A program made the translations under genes and the position numbers. The notes below the pieces were generated by a model. It was given only the letters and a program-made list of their open reading frames with translations, did no database searches and was not told where the DNA came from. DNA of 64,000 nt from Halorussus lipolyticus. GTDB lineage: Archaea; Halobacteriota; Halobacteria; Halobacteriales; Haladaptataceae. The DNA lies in NCBI RefSeq assembly GCF_029338375.1, contig NZ_CP119805.1:366224-430223 (forward strand), read 5' to 3'. Below are positions 16,250-24,716 of the stretch, one piece after another; position 1 is the first letter of the stretch; each line of letters begins with the position of its first letter.

Positions 16250-16691
16250 GAGTTGGTGTTGTCCGTCTGGACTTCTGTGTATTGCTTTAGAATATCTATA
16301 CAATCGTCTAGAATGGGTGGCTGATTGCTTAGAAAGCCCCCGCCCGCTGGCGGCCGCTCAGCGACATCTCCTCGGTCCGCCTGACGGCCCACCTCGGATA
16401 GGAGTCGCTGAGACGACCACGGGTCTCCGGCCCGCCATCGAGCACCGGAAGACATTCCTCCTCGTCGCTTCGCTCCTGCGCGGGCTGTGACTTCCGAGGT
16501 CACACTCGCTTGGCTCGCGGTTCCACCGCTCGCCAGTCGCGGCGCGGAGCGCCGCGCACCGCTCGCGTGACCGGCCCCTTTCAGTCCACCCAGACGGGCG
16601 GAACGTATCGCCGAGCGTTCGCCGGTGGTTCGGTCAGTCGAGTGCGTCCTCGGCCGATTCTCGACTGTCGCATCTCCGAAAATCCCGCCGG
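16250..16691. other. 442-base gap inside the sugar ABC locus
   Basis: No credible gene on either strand. It contains a GC-rich dispersed repeat (about 16330-16610, listed separately) and, near 16270-16310, an AT-rich stretch that could hold a promoter for the MalK-type gene. Confidence 0.55.
16330..16610. repeat. Dispersed intergenic repeat element with inverted repeat
   Basis: GC-rich non-coding element. A perfect 9-bp inverted repeat, CTCAGCGAC (16357-16365) and GTCGCTGAG (16404-16412), brackets 38 bases and could form a stem. The segment 16492-16555 is nearly the same as 24524-24587 elsewhere in the window (7 differences in 64 by my count). CCCTTTCAGTCCACC (about 16577-16591) recurs in reverse orientation as GGACTGAAAGGG near 24487. 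Such elements recur between genes in haloarchaeal genomes; origin unknown (MITE-like or structured RNA). Confidence 0.6.
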
Positions 16692-17561
16692 TCATCGCTT
16701 TAGCCCTCCCGTGAGGCCGACCACGATGTACCGCTGGAAGAAGAACACGACGAGCGCCGAGGGGATGGTGGCGACTACCGCGGCCGCGGCCATCGAGGCC
16801 CACAGAATCGACGTGTCGCCGACGAACAGGAAGGTTGCGACCGGAATGGTCATCGAGGAGAGGTCCGTACTCACGGTGAACGCGAAGAGGAACTCCCGCC
16901 ACGAGTAGAGGAACGTCAGGATGGTCCCGGCCGCGAACCCCGGCAGGACCACCGGGAAGACCACGTGCCGGAACGCCTGAATCTTCGTGCAACCGTCCAC
17001 TCTCGCCGCCTCGTCCAGTTCTCTGGGGATGGTGATGAAGAAGTTGCGCATGATGTAGATGACCAGCGGCAACCAGAGGTAGACGTTGGCGATGACGATG
17101 CCGAGTCTGGTGTTCAGCAGGCCGAACTGTTGCATGATGCGGTAGTACGGCACCACCAGTCCGATGGGCGGGAACAGCCTCGTGAACAGGATGAACGTGA
17201 ACACGAGGTTGTCGAAGGGGAACCGATAGCGACTGAAGACGTACCCCGCGGGCGTCCCCAGAAGCATCACGGCGACCGTCGAGGCCGACGAGATGATGGC
17301 GCTGTTGACCACCGCGCGCCAGAATCCCCGGTCGAACAACGCGACGTAGTAGCTTTCGAGCGTCGGATTCCGCGGCAGGTACGTCAGGTTGTACACCGCG
17401 TCGTTGGTCTTCAGCGACGTGAGGAGTTCCCAGACCAGCGGTGCGGTGATGAAGAACACCGCCAGAAAGAGGACGAAGTGGACGACGTAGGGACTCTCGA
17501 CCGCCTTCCAGAACCGCTGTCTGCGCCGGTACTTCTCGATGCCGAACTCTCGGCCCGCCAT
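16692..17561 (-). CDS. Carbohydrate ABC transporter permease (MalG type)
   Basis: 289 residues, six predicted membrane helices. The EAA loop that docks on the ATPase is clear: ELDEAARVDGCTKIQAFRHV then FPVVLPG. The C-terminal tail (IVVGLTGGLKR) is typical of MalG-family CUT1 permeases. Lies 55 bases after the MalF-type gene, and pairs with it in the membrane. Confidence 0.9.
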   Translation of the reverse strand: MAGREFGIEKYRRRQRFWKAVESPYVVHFVLFLAVFFITAPLVWELLTSLKTNDAVYNLTYLPRNPTLESYYVALFDRGFWRAVVNSAIISSASTVAVMLLGTPAGYVFSRYRFPFDNLVFTFILFTRLFPPIGLVVPYYRIMQQFGLLNTRLGIVIANVYLWLPLVIYIMRNFFITIPRELDEAARVDGCTKIQAFRHVVFPVVLPGFAAGTILTFLYSWREFLFAFTVSTDLSSMTIPVATFLFVGDTSILWASMAAAAVVATIPSALVVFFFQRYIVVGLTGGLKR

Positions 17562-17583
17562 CAGTCCGCGCCCTCCCCGTTCG

Positions 17584-17623
17584 CTCGTCCCGTCATTCCC
17601 CTGTCCTCTCGTCCCGTCATTCC
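17584..17623. repeat. Two direct copies of a 16-bp sequence
   Basis: CTCGTCCCGTCATTCC occurs at 17584-17599 and 17608-17623. The second copy overlaps the last codons of the MalF-type gene; the first lies in the 55-base spacer before MalG. Looks like a small local duplication. Confidence 0.6.
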
Positions 17624-18567
17624 TCTATCTCCGAAATCTGTTCGAGAATCACGTTCACGTAGATGCCCGCCACGATGAGCGTCACCCCGACGAGGAACAT
17701 CGACACCGCCGATGCGAAGCCGAAGTCGAACAACTCGATGCCGAACCGGTGGATGTAGATGGACAGCACTTCCGTCGCGCCCGCCGGTCCTCCTCCGGTG
17801 GTCGAGAACGGGATGGCGAACGCCCGGAAGGCGAACATCCACGTGATGAGGCCCGCGACGAAAAACGAGGGCCTGAGGTACGGCAGGGTGACGTGGCGAA
17901 ACGTCTGGAAGGTGGTCGCGCCGTCCACCTTCGCGGCGTCGTACATCTCCTGCGGGATGGACTGCAACCCGGCGAGGATGATGATGGTGGCGAACGGAAT
18001 CCGGGACCACGCGTCGGCCGCGACGACGACTACCATCGCCGAGAGGGGATTCGCCAGCCACGAGTAGCCACTCGACAGAATCCCCAAGTCCAGTAGCAAC
18101 TTGTTCACGACGCCCAACTGGCCGTTGAACATCCAGCGCCACGTCACGCCGACGATGGACAGGGGCACCGCCCACGACAGCAGGATGAGCGTCGTGTAGG
18201 TGTCCCGCAGTCGCTTCCGGGCGACTCTGTTGAGCGCCAGCGCGATGACCAACCCCGCGAGCATCGTGACCGCGAACGACCCGAACGAGTAGGTCAGCGT
18301 CTTCTCGGCGGCGTTCCAGAACGTCGGGTCCGACAGCATCGCCTCGTAGTTCGCGGTCGGCGCGAACTCCGCGGCGACGCCGAACGCCAGCGTGCGTTGC
18401 ATCGAGGTCCACACCAGAAAGGTGACGGGGTAGATGAAGATGAGGAACAGACTCAGCAGTGCCGGCCCGAGGAGGAAGAGTCTGATGTGGTCGTTGGCTA
18501 CGTCCGAGACGAGTCGCTTGACGCGGCCGAGGCCGCTCTCGGGAACGTCTCTGTAGGCTTCTGACAT
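17617..18567 (-). CDS. Carbohydrate ABC transporter permease (MalF type)
   Basis: 316 residues, about six membrane helices starting at LFLLGPALLSLFLIFIYPV. EAA loop: EMYDAAKVDGATTFQTFRHV then TLPYLRP. This is the first permease subunit of the sugar importer, 76 bases after the substrate-binding protein gene and 55 bases before the MalG-type gene. Confidence 0.9.
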   Translation of the reverse strand: MSEAYRDVPESGLGRVKRLVSDVANDHIRLFLLGPALLSLFLIFIYPVTFLVWTSMQRTLAFGVAAEFAPTANYEAMLSDPTFWNAAEKTLTYSFGSFAVTMLAGLVIALALNRVARKRLRDTYTTLILLSWAVPLSIVGVTWRWMFNGQLGVVNKLLLDLGILSSGYSWLANPLSAMVVVVAADAWSRIPFATIIILAGLQSIPQEMYDAAKVDGATTFQTFRHVTLPYLRPSFFVAGLITWMFAFRAFAIPFSTTGGGPAGATEVLSIYIHRFGIELFDFGFASAVSMFLVGVTLIVAGIYVNVILEQISEIEE

Positions 18568-18643
18568 CGTGTGCGTGGCGAGAGTCGTTGAATTGGGTTG
18601 TCGAGTTCGTTGGATCGGGTTAGTCGGGGAGTCGGTGGCCGGG

Positions 18644-20143
18644 TTACTGGCCCAGCACGTCGTCGACGAACTGCTGGCCCTGTTGGGTCGCCTCCTGCGG
18701 CGAGATGTTCCCCGTGATGGCCTGCTGGAACGGGTCGGTCAGGCGCTGGAAGATGGCCTGCATCTGCGGGAACAGTTCCAGCACGCCGCGGTCCACCGCG
18801 GACCCCACCACGTCGCCGTACTGGAGGAATCCGGCCTCCGCGGAGTCGGTGAACACCTTGTCCATGAACGCCAGATTGTTCTCGTAGGTGAACTCCCACC
18901 ACTGGCTCGGATAGCTCAGTCGCAAATCGCCGTACAGCAGACCGGCCACCTTGTGCGCGTCGTCGGCGAAGGGGTTGATGCCCGTCGCGTTCGGCGCGAT
19001 GAGCGACGCTTGGTCCGGGTTCGGCCCGGTGTTGGCCCGCGGCGGCCGGACCGCTCGGTACTCGGTGTCGGCCTCGTACCGGTTCAGGAGTCGCGGCACG
19101 AAGTCGCTGAACCCGTCGGCGTAGGCGACTTGGCCCGCCAGCATCAGGTCGATGATGTCGCCCTCGCCGTAGGTGATGACATCCTCGGGGACCCAGCCGT
19201 TGTCCCGCCACTCGGCCATCTTCCGGAGGACCGTCCGGGCCGGGCCGGTATCGACCTGCACCGTGCCGTCGTCGGCCACGAGTCGGCCGCCCTGCTGGTA
19301 GAGGAGTTCGCGGAAGGAGTAGAACAGGTACGTCGGGTTCCCGGCGTAGTAGGCGTAGCCGAACACGTCGGTCCCCTCGAAGGCCTGCATGGTCTCCTCC
19401 AGCAGGTCCCACGACCACTCGCCTTGGAACCGCGAGGGGTCGATGCCTTGCTCCTCCACGAGGTCCGGTCGGAGGTTGCCCACGATTCCCTCGCCGATGT
19501 TCGGGAAGCCGTACTGGTGGGTGCCCTCGCGGGTCGCGTCGATGTCCCACTCGACCAGACTCCGGAGCGCCGGGATGTACGAGTCCCACATCTCCTCGGT
19601 GTACAGCGGGTCCACGACTTCGAGGAACCCCTGCTGGACGAACACCGGGACGAGCGGTCCGTCCACGTTCATGACCTGCGGTTCGCTACTCCGGGCGCTC
19701 AGGAACTGTTGTTCCCGGAGGTTGGCTTGGTCCACGCCGATTTCGAGGGGTTCGATTTCGATGCCCGTCTTCTCCTCGAAGAGTTCGTGGGTCGCCAGCG
19801 TGGCCGGGTCGAACTCCATGTTGGCCGCGCCGTGGTTCAGGATTTGGAGCGTATCGACCTCCGAGGCGATGGTGTCTTGCCACCCCTCCGGCGGTTCCCA
19901 CGTCGCGGTCTGGAACGACTGGGTGTCGGTCCACGTCGAGTCCTCCTGTCGGTTCGGCACGTCTCGTCGGGCCTCGATGGGCCAGTCGTTCGACGCTTCG
20001 ATTCGGCGGGCCTGCCAGTTCTCGGGGAACCCGATTTGGTTCCCCGCTTGCAGATACCCGTCCCCGTCCTGTCGTGTCGCGTAGCCGCTAAGTCCCGCGA
20101 GTCCCGCTGTCCCCGTCGCCGCGATGAACTGTCGTCGGTTCAT
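18644..20143 (-). CDS. Carbohydrate ABC transporter substrate-binding protein with mutated lipobox
   Basis: 499-residue family-1 extracellular solute-binding protein. The N-terminus is a Tat signal (MNRRQFIAATGTAGLAGLSG). Where haloarchaeal homologues have a lipobox ending in Cys, this one reads L-S-G-Y followed by ATRQDGDG. TAC in place of TGC is a single transition, so the lipid-anchor site appears lost. Core features include a GVDQANLREQQF region and repeated ligand-contacting Trp/Tyr residues. First gene of the operon SBP-MalF-MalG-(gap)-MalK-AspDH. A Shine-Dalgarno sequence (20151-20160) sets the start. Sugar specificity unknown. Confidence 0.88.
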   Translation of the reverse strand: MNRRQFIAATGTAGLAGLSGYATRQDGDGYLQAGNQIGFPENWQARRIEASNDWPIEARRDVPNRQEDSTWTDTQSFQTATWEPPEGWQDTIASEVDTLQILNHGAANMEFDPATLATHELFEEKTGIEIEPLEIGVDQANLREQQFLSARSSEPQVMNVDGPLVPVFVQQGFLEVVDPLYTEEMWDSYIPALRSLVEWDIDATREGTHQYGFPNIGEGIVGNLRPDLVEEQGIDPSRFQGEWSWDLLEETMQAFEGTDVFGYAYYAGNPTYLFYSFRELLYQQGGRLVADDGTVQVDTGPARTVLRKMAEWRDNGWVPEDVITYGEGDIIDLMLAGQVAYADGFSDFVPRLLNRYEADTEYRAVRPPRANTGPNPDQASLIAPNATGINPFADDAHKVAGLLYGDLRLSYPSQWWEFTYENNLAFMDKVFTDSAEAGFLQYGDVVGSAVDRGVLELFPQMQAIFQRLTDPFQQAITGNISPQEATQQGQQFVDDVLGQ

Positions 20144-20150
20144 GATTCCC

Positions 20151-20160
20151 CACCCTCCTT
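20151..20160 (-). promoter_or_regulatory. Shine-Dalgarno site of the sugar-binding protein gene
   Basis: Minus-strand AAGGAGGGTG ends about 7 bases before the ATG at 20143. It implies a leadered mRNA, unlike most genes in this window, and leaves room for control in the 5' region. Confidence 0.55.
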
Positions 20161-20214
20161 AATCGTCATCAACGATGCTTAACGTCTTTGCGCTGGTACT
20201 GACAACTTTCCTAC

Positions 20215-20233
20215 TATGGTATCTGATACCATA
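20215..20233. promoter_or_regulatory. 19-bp perfect palindrome, likely operator of the sugar ABC operon
   Basis: TATGGTATCTGATACCATA: nine-base arms around a central T. It lies 72 bases upstream of the substrate-binding protein start, in the promoter region. A dimeric repressor or activator site is likely; I do not match it to the published TrmB consensus. No regulator gene is adjacent. The remaining gap to 20425 is AT-rich (a GATAAATATTT stretch near 20389-20400) and holds no gene. Confidence 0.55.
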
Positions 20234-20425
20234 CTTGTAATTAACGGCCGGCGGCACGCGGACCGTTCGTCGTCCCCGACCCGTCCGAATCTCCGTCCCC
20301 GAACCGTTCGAATTCGGCGGTGCGACCGACTCCGAACGCTTCGGAAATCAAAAATTGGCTTTGAATCAACTATTTCTTTGTTAAACGTGGATAAATATTT
20401 CCAACGTCGATGCTCCGATTGCTCC

Positions 20426-21028
20426 TCAGTCGCTCGTCTGACTGTATTTATCGACCCACTCCTGCAAGGTGATGCCCATCGCCGACTGGGTGATGGCGTT
20501 GGAACTCGCGGAGTTCGCGCTCTTGACCAACTCCGCTTCGAGGGTGCGCTTGGGCACCTCGCCGAGGAAGTGGGGAATCGCCCGCTGGACCGCGAGCGGA
20601 CAGCCGACCTCGTGAGCCAGCGCGTAGCCGGAGATGGAGTGGGGGACCTCCTCGGAGGCGTACCGCGGGTCGGGGTCCAGCAGTTTCTCGTCGTCCACGT
20701 GGTCCACGTACTCGTAGCACTTGCCCACGTCGTGCAGGAGACACGCGGCCCGAATCACGTCGAGGTCGGGGTCTGCGCCGTGGAAATCGCGTTGCTCCTC
20801 GGCGGACGTGACCGCGATGCGGGTGACACCCCGGACGTGTTCGACGTTCGTGACCTCGTGGATGTTCCACGCGTAGGGGATGTCGTAGATGTCCTTCCAT
20901 CCGCCGCGTTCGAGGCCGAGCGTCCACGCTTCGATGACCTGCTCGCGCAGGTCCGGGTCCTCGATGTCGCCGATTTCGGGAAAGGCCTCCTCGACCTGTG
21001 CGCGGTAGTCCGGTGTTTCGTCGCTCAT
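20426..21028 (-). CDS. HD-domain hydrolase
   Basis: 200 residues. HD-superfamily metal site: His64 (NVEHVRGV) and the doublet His99-Asp100 (LLHDVGK), with a later His region (EEVPHSISGYALAHEV) typical of the longer metal-binding set. Likely a phosphohydrolase acting on a nucleotide or similar phosphoester. Stands alone; substrate not predictable. Confidence 0.75.
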   Translation of the reverse strand: MSDETPDYRAQVEEAFPEIGDIEDPDLREQVIEAWTLGLERGGWKDIYDIPYAWNIHEVTNVEHVRGVTRIAVTSAEEQRDFHGADPDLDVIRAACLLHDVGKCYEYVDHVDDEKLLDPDPRYASEEVPHSISGYALAHEVGCPLAVQRAIPHFLGEVPKRTLEAELVKSANSASSNAITQSAMGITLQEWVDKYSQTSD

Positions 21029-21134
21029 ACTTCCGAAATCTGTCGGGCGAACCGTAAGCGTTCGTGTCTCGGCACTGCGGTCGATGAATGGGGGCCAGCA
21101 GTCACTTCCCCCTCAAGCCCGACCTACACACACT

Positions 21135-21473
21135 ATGCGAACTGCATTCCACCTCACCAGCGGCGACGAGGACCAGCAGAAGACCGTCCTCACCATCGCG
21201 GAGAACCTCTCGAACGACGAGACCATCGAGATGGACGCCATCGCGGTCGTCGCCCAATCCGAAGGCATCGACCCGCTCACGACCGACGGAACCCACAGCG
21301 ACACCGTTCGGGACCTCCTCGACGCGGGCATCGACTTCCGGGCGTGTAGCAACACGCTCGACCTGCTTGACCTCGAAGACGGAGACCTCGTGGATGGCGT
21401 CGAGACGGTCTCCTCTGGCGCGAGCGAACTGACTCGACTGCAAGACGACGGATGGGCGTACCTCCGACCCTAA
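21135..21473 (+). CDS. DsrE-family protein
   Basis: 112 residues from the ATG at 21135 (MRTAFHLTSGDEDQQK). DsrE/DsrF-like fold: a first strand and helix (VLTIAENL), a central DAIAVVAQSEGID, then the loop with a conserved Cys (GIDFRACSNTLDLL) and the C-terminal LQDDGWAYLRP. The Cys may carry persulfide sulfur, as in related sulfur-relay proteins, but no Tus or Dsr partners are nearby. A 17-residue upstream extension exists but is less likely. Confidence 0.72.
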   Translation: MRTAFHLTSGDEDQQKTVLTIAENLSNDETIEMDAIAVVAQSEGIDPLTTDGTHSDTVRDLLDAGIDFRACSNTLDLLDLEDGDLVDGVETVSSGASELTRLQDDGWAYLRP

Positions 21474-21539
21474 CTACCACGACACCGACCAGTCTCCTCG
21501 CCGAAAGCTTATGCCGCTATTCTCCGAATAGGCGAGTCG

Positions 21540-22022
21540 ATGCCCTCCAGCGCGAAATCCGTCCTCGTCACCGCCGTCCGCGTCGTCTTCGTCGGTCTCG
21601 GCGTCGGAATCGCGGCCCTGACCGCGCTCGAACTCGCGTCGATGCCACCCCCACCGCCGGAAAGCGACGGGTTCGCTCACGGCATGGCGGGCCTGTTCGG
21701 GGGTCTCATCATCCTCGTGACCCTCGGCCTCGCCGCGGTGGGTGTCAGTCTGCCCGCGCTCCTCGGATTCGACGACCCTCTCGGCTTCGACTACCGGCAA
21801 CGCCTCGTGCTGAAGGTGTCGGGGGTTCTCGTCGTCGGTGGCCTCGTCGCCGGACTGACCTACGTCCTCCTCGCGGGGTTCCGGTACGGCGTCCTCGTCT
21901 GGTTCGGACTGGTGGTGCTGGCCTCGCTCGCCGCCTGCGCCACGCTGGTCTGGCGACTCGGCGAGGCCCTCGTCGTCCTCGTCTCCCGACTCGGGAGCGC
22001 CGGACTTCGCGCGCTCCGCTGA
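21540..22022 (+). CDS. Hypothetical four-helix membrane protein
   Basis: 160 residues with four hydrophobic helices (starting VLVTAVRVVFVGLGVGIAAL, GMAGLFGGLIILVTLGLAAV, VLKVSGVLVVGGLVAGLTYV, YGVLVWFGLVVLASLAACAT). No motif recognised. A CTTATG box about 25-32 bases before the start suggests a leaderless transcript. Confidence 0.6.
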   Translation: MPSSAKSVLVTAVRVVFVGLGVGIAALTALELASMPPPPPESDGFAHGMAGLFGGLIILVTLGLAAVGVSLPALLGFDDPLGFDYRQRLVLKVSGVLVVGGLVAGLTYVLLAGFRYGVLVWFGLVVLASLAACATLVWRLGEALVVLVSRLGSAGLRALR

Positions 22023-22094
22023 GTCACTCCGACGACCGACACACTCGTCTGTCGAATTGATAGTTTTATGCGGGTTCTCGCCGTTCGGAGTAGC

Positions 22095-22814
22095 GTGAAC
22101 GAAAATCTCTACGCCGAGTATCCCGAGGCCTACGACGCCCTCTACGCTCGGAAAGACTACGACGCCGAAGTCGCGTTCGTCCTGTCGAAGCTCGAGGAGA
22201 TGGTCGAACGCTCCGGCGACCGAAATCGCGCGCTGGTCGTCGGATGCGGCACCGGCGAACACAGCAAGCGACTCCGCGAGGAGGGCTTCGAAGTCGTCGG
22301 CGTGGACAAGTACCCCGCGATGGTCGAGCGCGCTCGAACCAAGTCCGACGCCGACTTCCGGGTCGGCGAACTCCCCGACTTGCCGGTCGAAGGGACGTTC
22401 GACCTCGTGTGGTTCCCCTTCACGGTCGTCCAGCATCTCGATGCTGATGGGGTCGCCGATAGCCTCCGAGCTGGGGCCGACCACCTCGCCGATGGGGGCG
22501 TCCTCGTCTTCGACCAAATCTCCGGCGAGAACTTCGGCGATTCGGCCTCTCTCCGGACCCACCAATCCGAGGAGGGGACCTACGCCCGACTCACTCACGT
22601 CCACGACGCTGGCGACGGCGCGTCTCGCTACGACGCCCTCGTCTTCACGCCGGACGGCGAGTTCTTCGTGGACACCCACCGCCTCTACGACCACGACCCT
22701 GCGTACCTCGAAGGCGTCTGCGGCGTGCTGGACCTGTCGGTCGAACGCCACGGTTGGTACGACGACCGGACCGACCCCGGCGACGAGGACCACACCGTCT
22801 TCGTGGCGAACTGA
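22095..22814 (+). CDS. SAM-dependent class I methyltransferase
   Basis: 239 residues from a GTG at 22095 (VNENLYAEYPEAYDALY). I prefer this start because a TAGTTTTATG box lies about 28-37 bases upstream, whereas the ATG at 22068 would directly abut that box. SAM motif I is ALVVGCGTGEHSKRL; the acidic end of strand 2 is VVGVDKYPAM; motif III is GGVLVFDQISG. General fold like glycine/sarcosine or UbiE-type methyltransferases; acceptor unknown. Confidence 0.78.
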   Translation: MNENLYAEYPEAYDALYARKDYDAEVAFVLSKLEEMVERSGDRNRALVVGCGTGEHSKRLREEGFEVVGVDKYPAMVERARTKSDADFRVGELPDLPVEGTFDLVWFPFTVVQHLDADGVADSLRAGADHLADGGVLVFDQISGENFGDSASLRTHQSEEGTYARLTHVHDAGDGASRYDALVFTPDGEFFVDTHRLYDHDPAYLEGVCGVLDLSVERHGWYDDRTDPGDEDHTVFVAN

Positions 22815-22844
22815 GTTCGCGCCAGTCGGTCGATTCGCGGCGGT

Positions 22845-23795
22845 TCAGGTCCCCTCGAACAACTGGAATCGTCGGAGGAACACGACGTAGGCGTCCTGTC
22901 GCCGGAGGTATCGAATCACGTACTGGGTCGGGTAGAACCCCTGTCGCGGGAAGGCGTCGGGCGTGGCGACGTCGGCAATCTCTCGCCCCCGCAGATTTTC
23001 GAGATAGTCGGTCGCCACCATCGGTTCGAGGAAGGTGAGTTCCCCGTCGAACGACCCGTAAATCCACGTGTGGGTGAACTGCTCGCCGCGGAACTCGGGG
23101 GCTTGCTGGTTCACCCAGTGGTTGCCCATGAACGGCACGATGTCGTCCGTCGGCGCGTATCCCGGCGGTTGCTGAAGCGGCGGGAGGGGTTCGGTCCCGC
23201 GCTCCAACACGTCGCACGGAACCCCCGCATCCGGGGTGCCGTCCTCGTCTACGTCGCACTCGCCCGGCCGGATTTCGCTTCGGACCAACTGTCGCGGCAT
23301 CAGGTAAAAGTGGAAATCGAAGTGGGGCACGTCGTACACGTCTCTCGGCACGTGACCCTCCGGGTTCCAGTCGGCCGTAATCCACCGAATCGGCGTCGCG
23401 TTCCGGGCGGCCTCCGGAAGCGGTAACTCGGTCAGGTGGACCGGCGACTCCTCGGCGTTGGATGCTTCGTTGCCGGACTCCTCGCCGGCGGGCGTCTCGT
23501 CACCGGGAAGACCGGAGAGCGCGTCGGCGGTGAACCAGACCCCGAGGTACCGCGGCGCGCCCGACCGGCCTTCGGTGAAGAAGGTCGCTATCGACCCCTC
23601 GCCCAGTCGCCTCGGCGGTCCCCAATCGGTCCGCTCGCTCGGCGGAAATCGCTCCTGTGCGCTCGCCGCGTCACTGCTGGCGAGTCCCAGTCTTGCTCCG
23701 AACAGGCCGCTTCCGACCGCGCCGAACGCTCGGAGCGCGGTTCGTCTGCCGATTCGGCGTGTCGCGTCGCTTCCGGACTCCTCGTTCTTGTCCAT
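22845..23795 (-). CDS. Tat-signal protein with His-rich HFDFHFY motif (DUF5602/TTHB210-like)
   Basis: 316 residues. N-terminal Tat signal (GRRTALRAFGAVGSGLFG) ending near DAASAQE, no lipobox. The mature part has VPHFDFHFYLMPR, DDIVPFMGNHWVNQQAPEF and FTHTWIYGSFDGELTFLEPM: His-rich segments that could bind metal. This pattern resembles an exported family of unknown function (DUF5602-like, from memory). A Pro/Gly/Asp-rich insert with two Cys (GECDVDEDGTPDAGVPCDV) might bind calcium or form a disulfide. Convergent with the methyltransferase gene. Confidence 0.6.
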   Translation of the reverse strand: MDKNEESGSDATRRIGRRTALRAFGAVGSGLFGARLGLASSDAASAQERFPPSERTDWGPPRRLGEGSIATFFTEGRSGAPRYLGVWFTADALSGLPGDETPAGEESGNEASNAEESPVHLTELPLPEAARNATPIRWITADWNPEGHVPRDVYDVPHFDFHFYLMPRQLVRSEIRPGECDVDEDGTPDAGVPCDVLERGTEPLPPLQQPPGYAPTDDIVPFMGNHWVNQQAPEFRGEQFTHTWIYGSFDGELTFLEPMVATDYLENLRGREIADVATPDAFPRQGFYPTQYVIRYLRRQDAYVVFLRRFQLFEGT

Positions 23796-23904
23796 TGGTA
23801 TCGTCCCCCGAATTCGGTGGTACGCCGACCACGTAGAAATAGGCTTGTCTGGTCTAGACTTGTCGGGTCTCGGTGCCGGACGACTCCGGCGTCGGCACCT
23901 CGGC

Positions 23905-24381
23905 TTACCCCTGCGTCGTCCCGCACTCGGTGCAGGTCAACTCGAAGTTCTCTCCTGCGAATCCCACGTCGTGGGTCGTCTCGTCCTCGCACTCGGGGCA
24001 GTAGGTCCGCGACTGGAGTTCGTCCCAGTCGTGCATCGCGCCGGGTGCGCCGAGCGCCCACCCCTCGACGGTCTCGTCGCCGTCGTTGTACCCCTTCTGG
24101 AACTCGCCGGGCGGGAACCGGATGAGTTCGCCCGCTTCGACCGCAATCTCCTCGCGGTCGAGTCCGACCTCGAAGGTCGCGGTGCCAGACTCGACGTAGA
24201 AGACCTCCTCTTGGTCGTTGTGCCGGTGGAGGCCACCGGAGAACGACTCGCCGGCCTCCAACTCGAAGTAGTTCATGGCGAAGTGGTCGGTGCCGAGTTC
24301 GCGCGAGACCGGTTTGCGGACGCTGTGAACTTTCATCGGGTTGCGCTCGTTGTCCACCGCGTCGATGGCGACTTTCTCCAT
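23905..24381 (-). CDS. Cupin protein with C-terminal zinc ribbon
   Basis: 158 residues from the ATG at 24381 (MEKVAIDAVDNERNPMKV). Cupin motif 1 is GLHRHNDQEEVFYVESG, and motif 2 is near IRFPPGEFQKGYNDG. The C-terminal zinc ribbon has CPEC and CTEC pairs (YCPECEDETTHDVG then LTCTECGTTQG). Cupin plus zinc ribbon is common in haloarchaea; role unknown. A longer ORF from 24480 would add 33 residues of different composition and is rejected. Confidence 0.72.
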   Translation of the reverse strand: MEKVAIDAVDNERNPMKVHSVRKPVSRELGTDHFAMNYFELEAGESFSGGLHRHNDQEEVFYVESGTATFEVGLDREEIAVEAGELIRFPPGEFQKGYNDGDETVEGWALGAPGAMHDWDELQSRTYCPECEDETTHDVGFAGENFELTCTECGTTQG

Positions 24382-24716
24382 GGCCTCGTCTTGGAACTCC
24401 GAAACTAAGTGATTGGGTACTTCGGGTCGGCATCGCGCAGATTCGCATCCCCGGATTCGCTCGGCGAGCAGAACACCCACCTCGGCGGACTGAAAGGGCG
24501 ACCGCCGGAAGACAACCCGCGTCTTCCGAAATCACGTTCGCTTCGCTCGCGGTTCCACCGCTCGCCAGTCACAGCGCGGAGCGCCGCCACCCCTCACGTG
24601 ACCGCGAACCGCGTGAGGGCTTTCGAAACTCTCGTTGCTTTGCTGACCACTTATCTAAATGTCCTCCGCCGCCGAATCACACACGACTAAGAGCCTTCCC
24701 GCTAATCCGACTTGCA
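24382..24716. other. Intergenic region holding the second copy of a dispersed repeat
   Basis: 335 bases between divergent cupin and exonuclease genes. 24481-24590 contains the repeat shared with 16492-16555 (segment 24524-24587) and a GGACTGAAAGGG motif in the opposite orientation relative to copy one. 24640-24665 is AT-rich. No gene called. Confidence 0.55.

Noticed and set aside
22068..22094. ATG start for the methyltransferase
   Set aside because: It directly follows the TATA-like box, leaving no room for transcription start; GTG at 22095 fits better.
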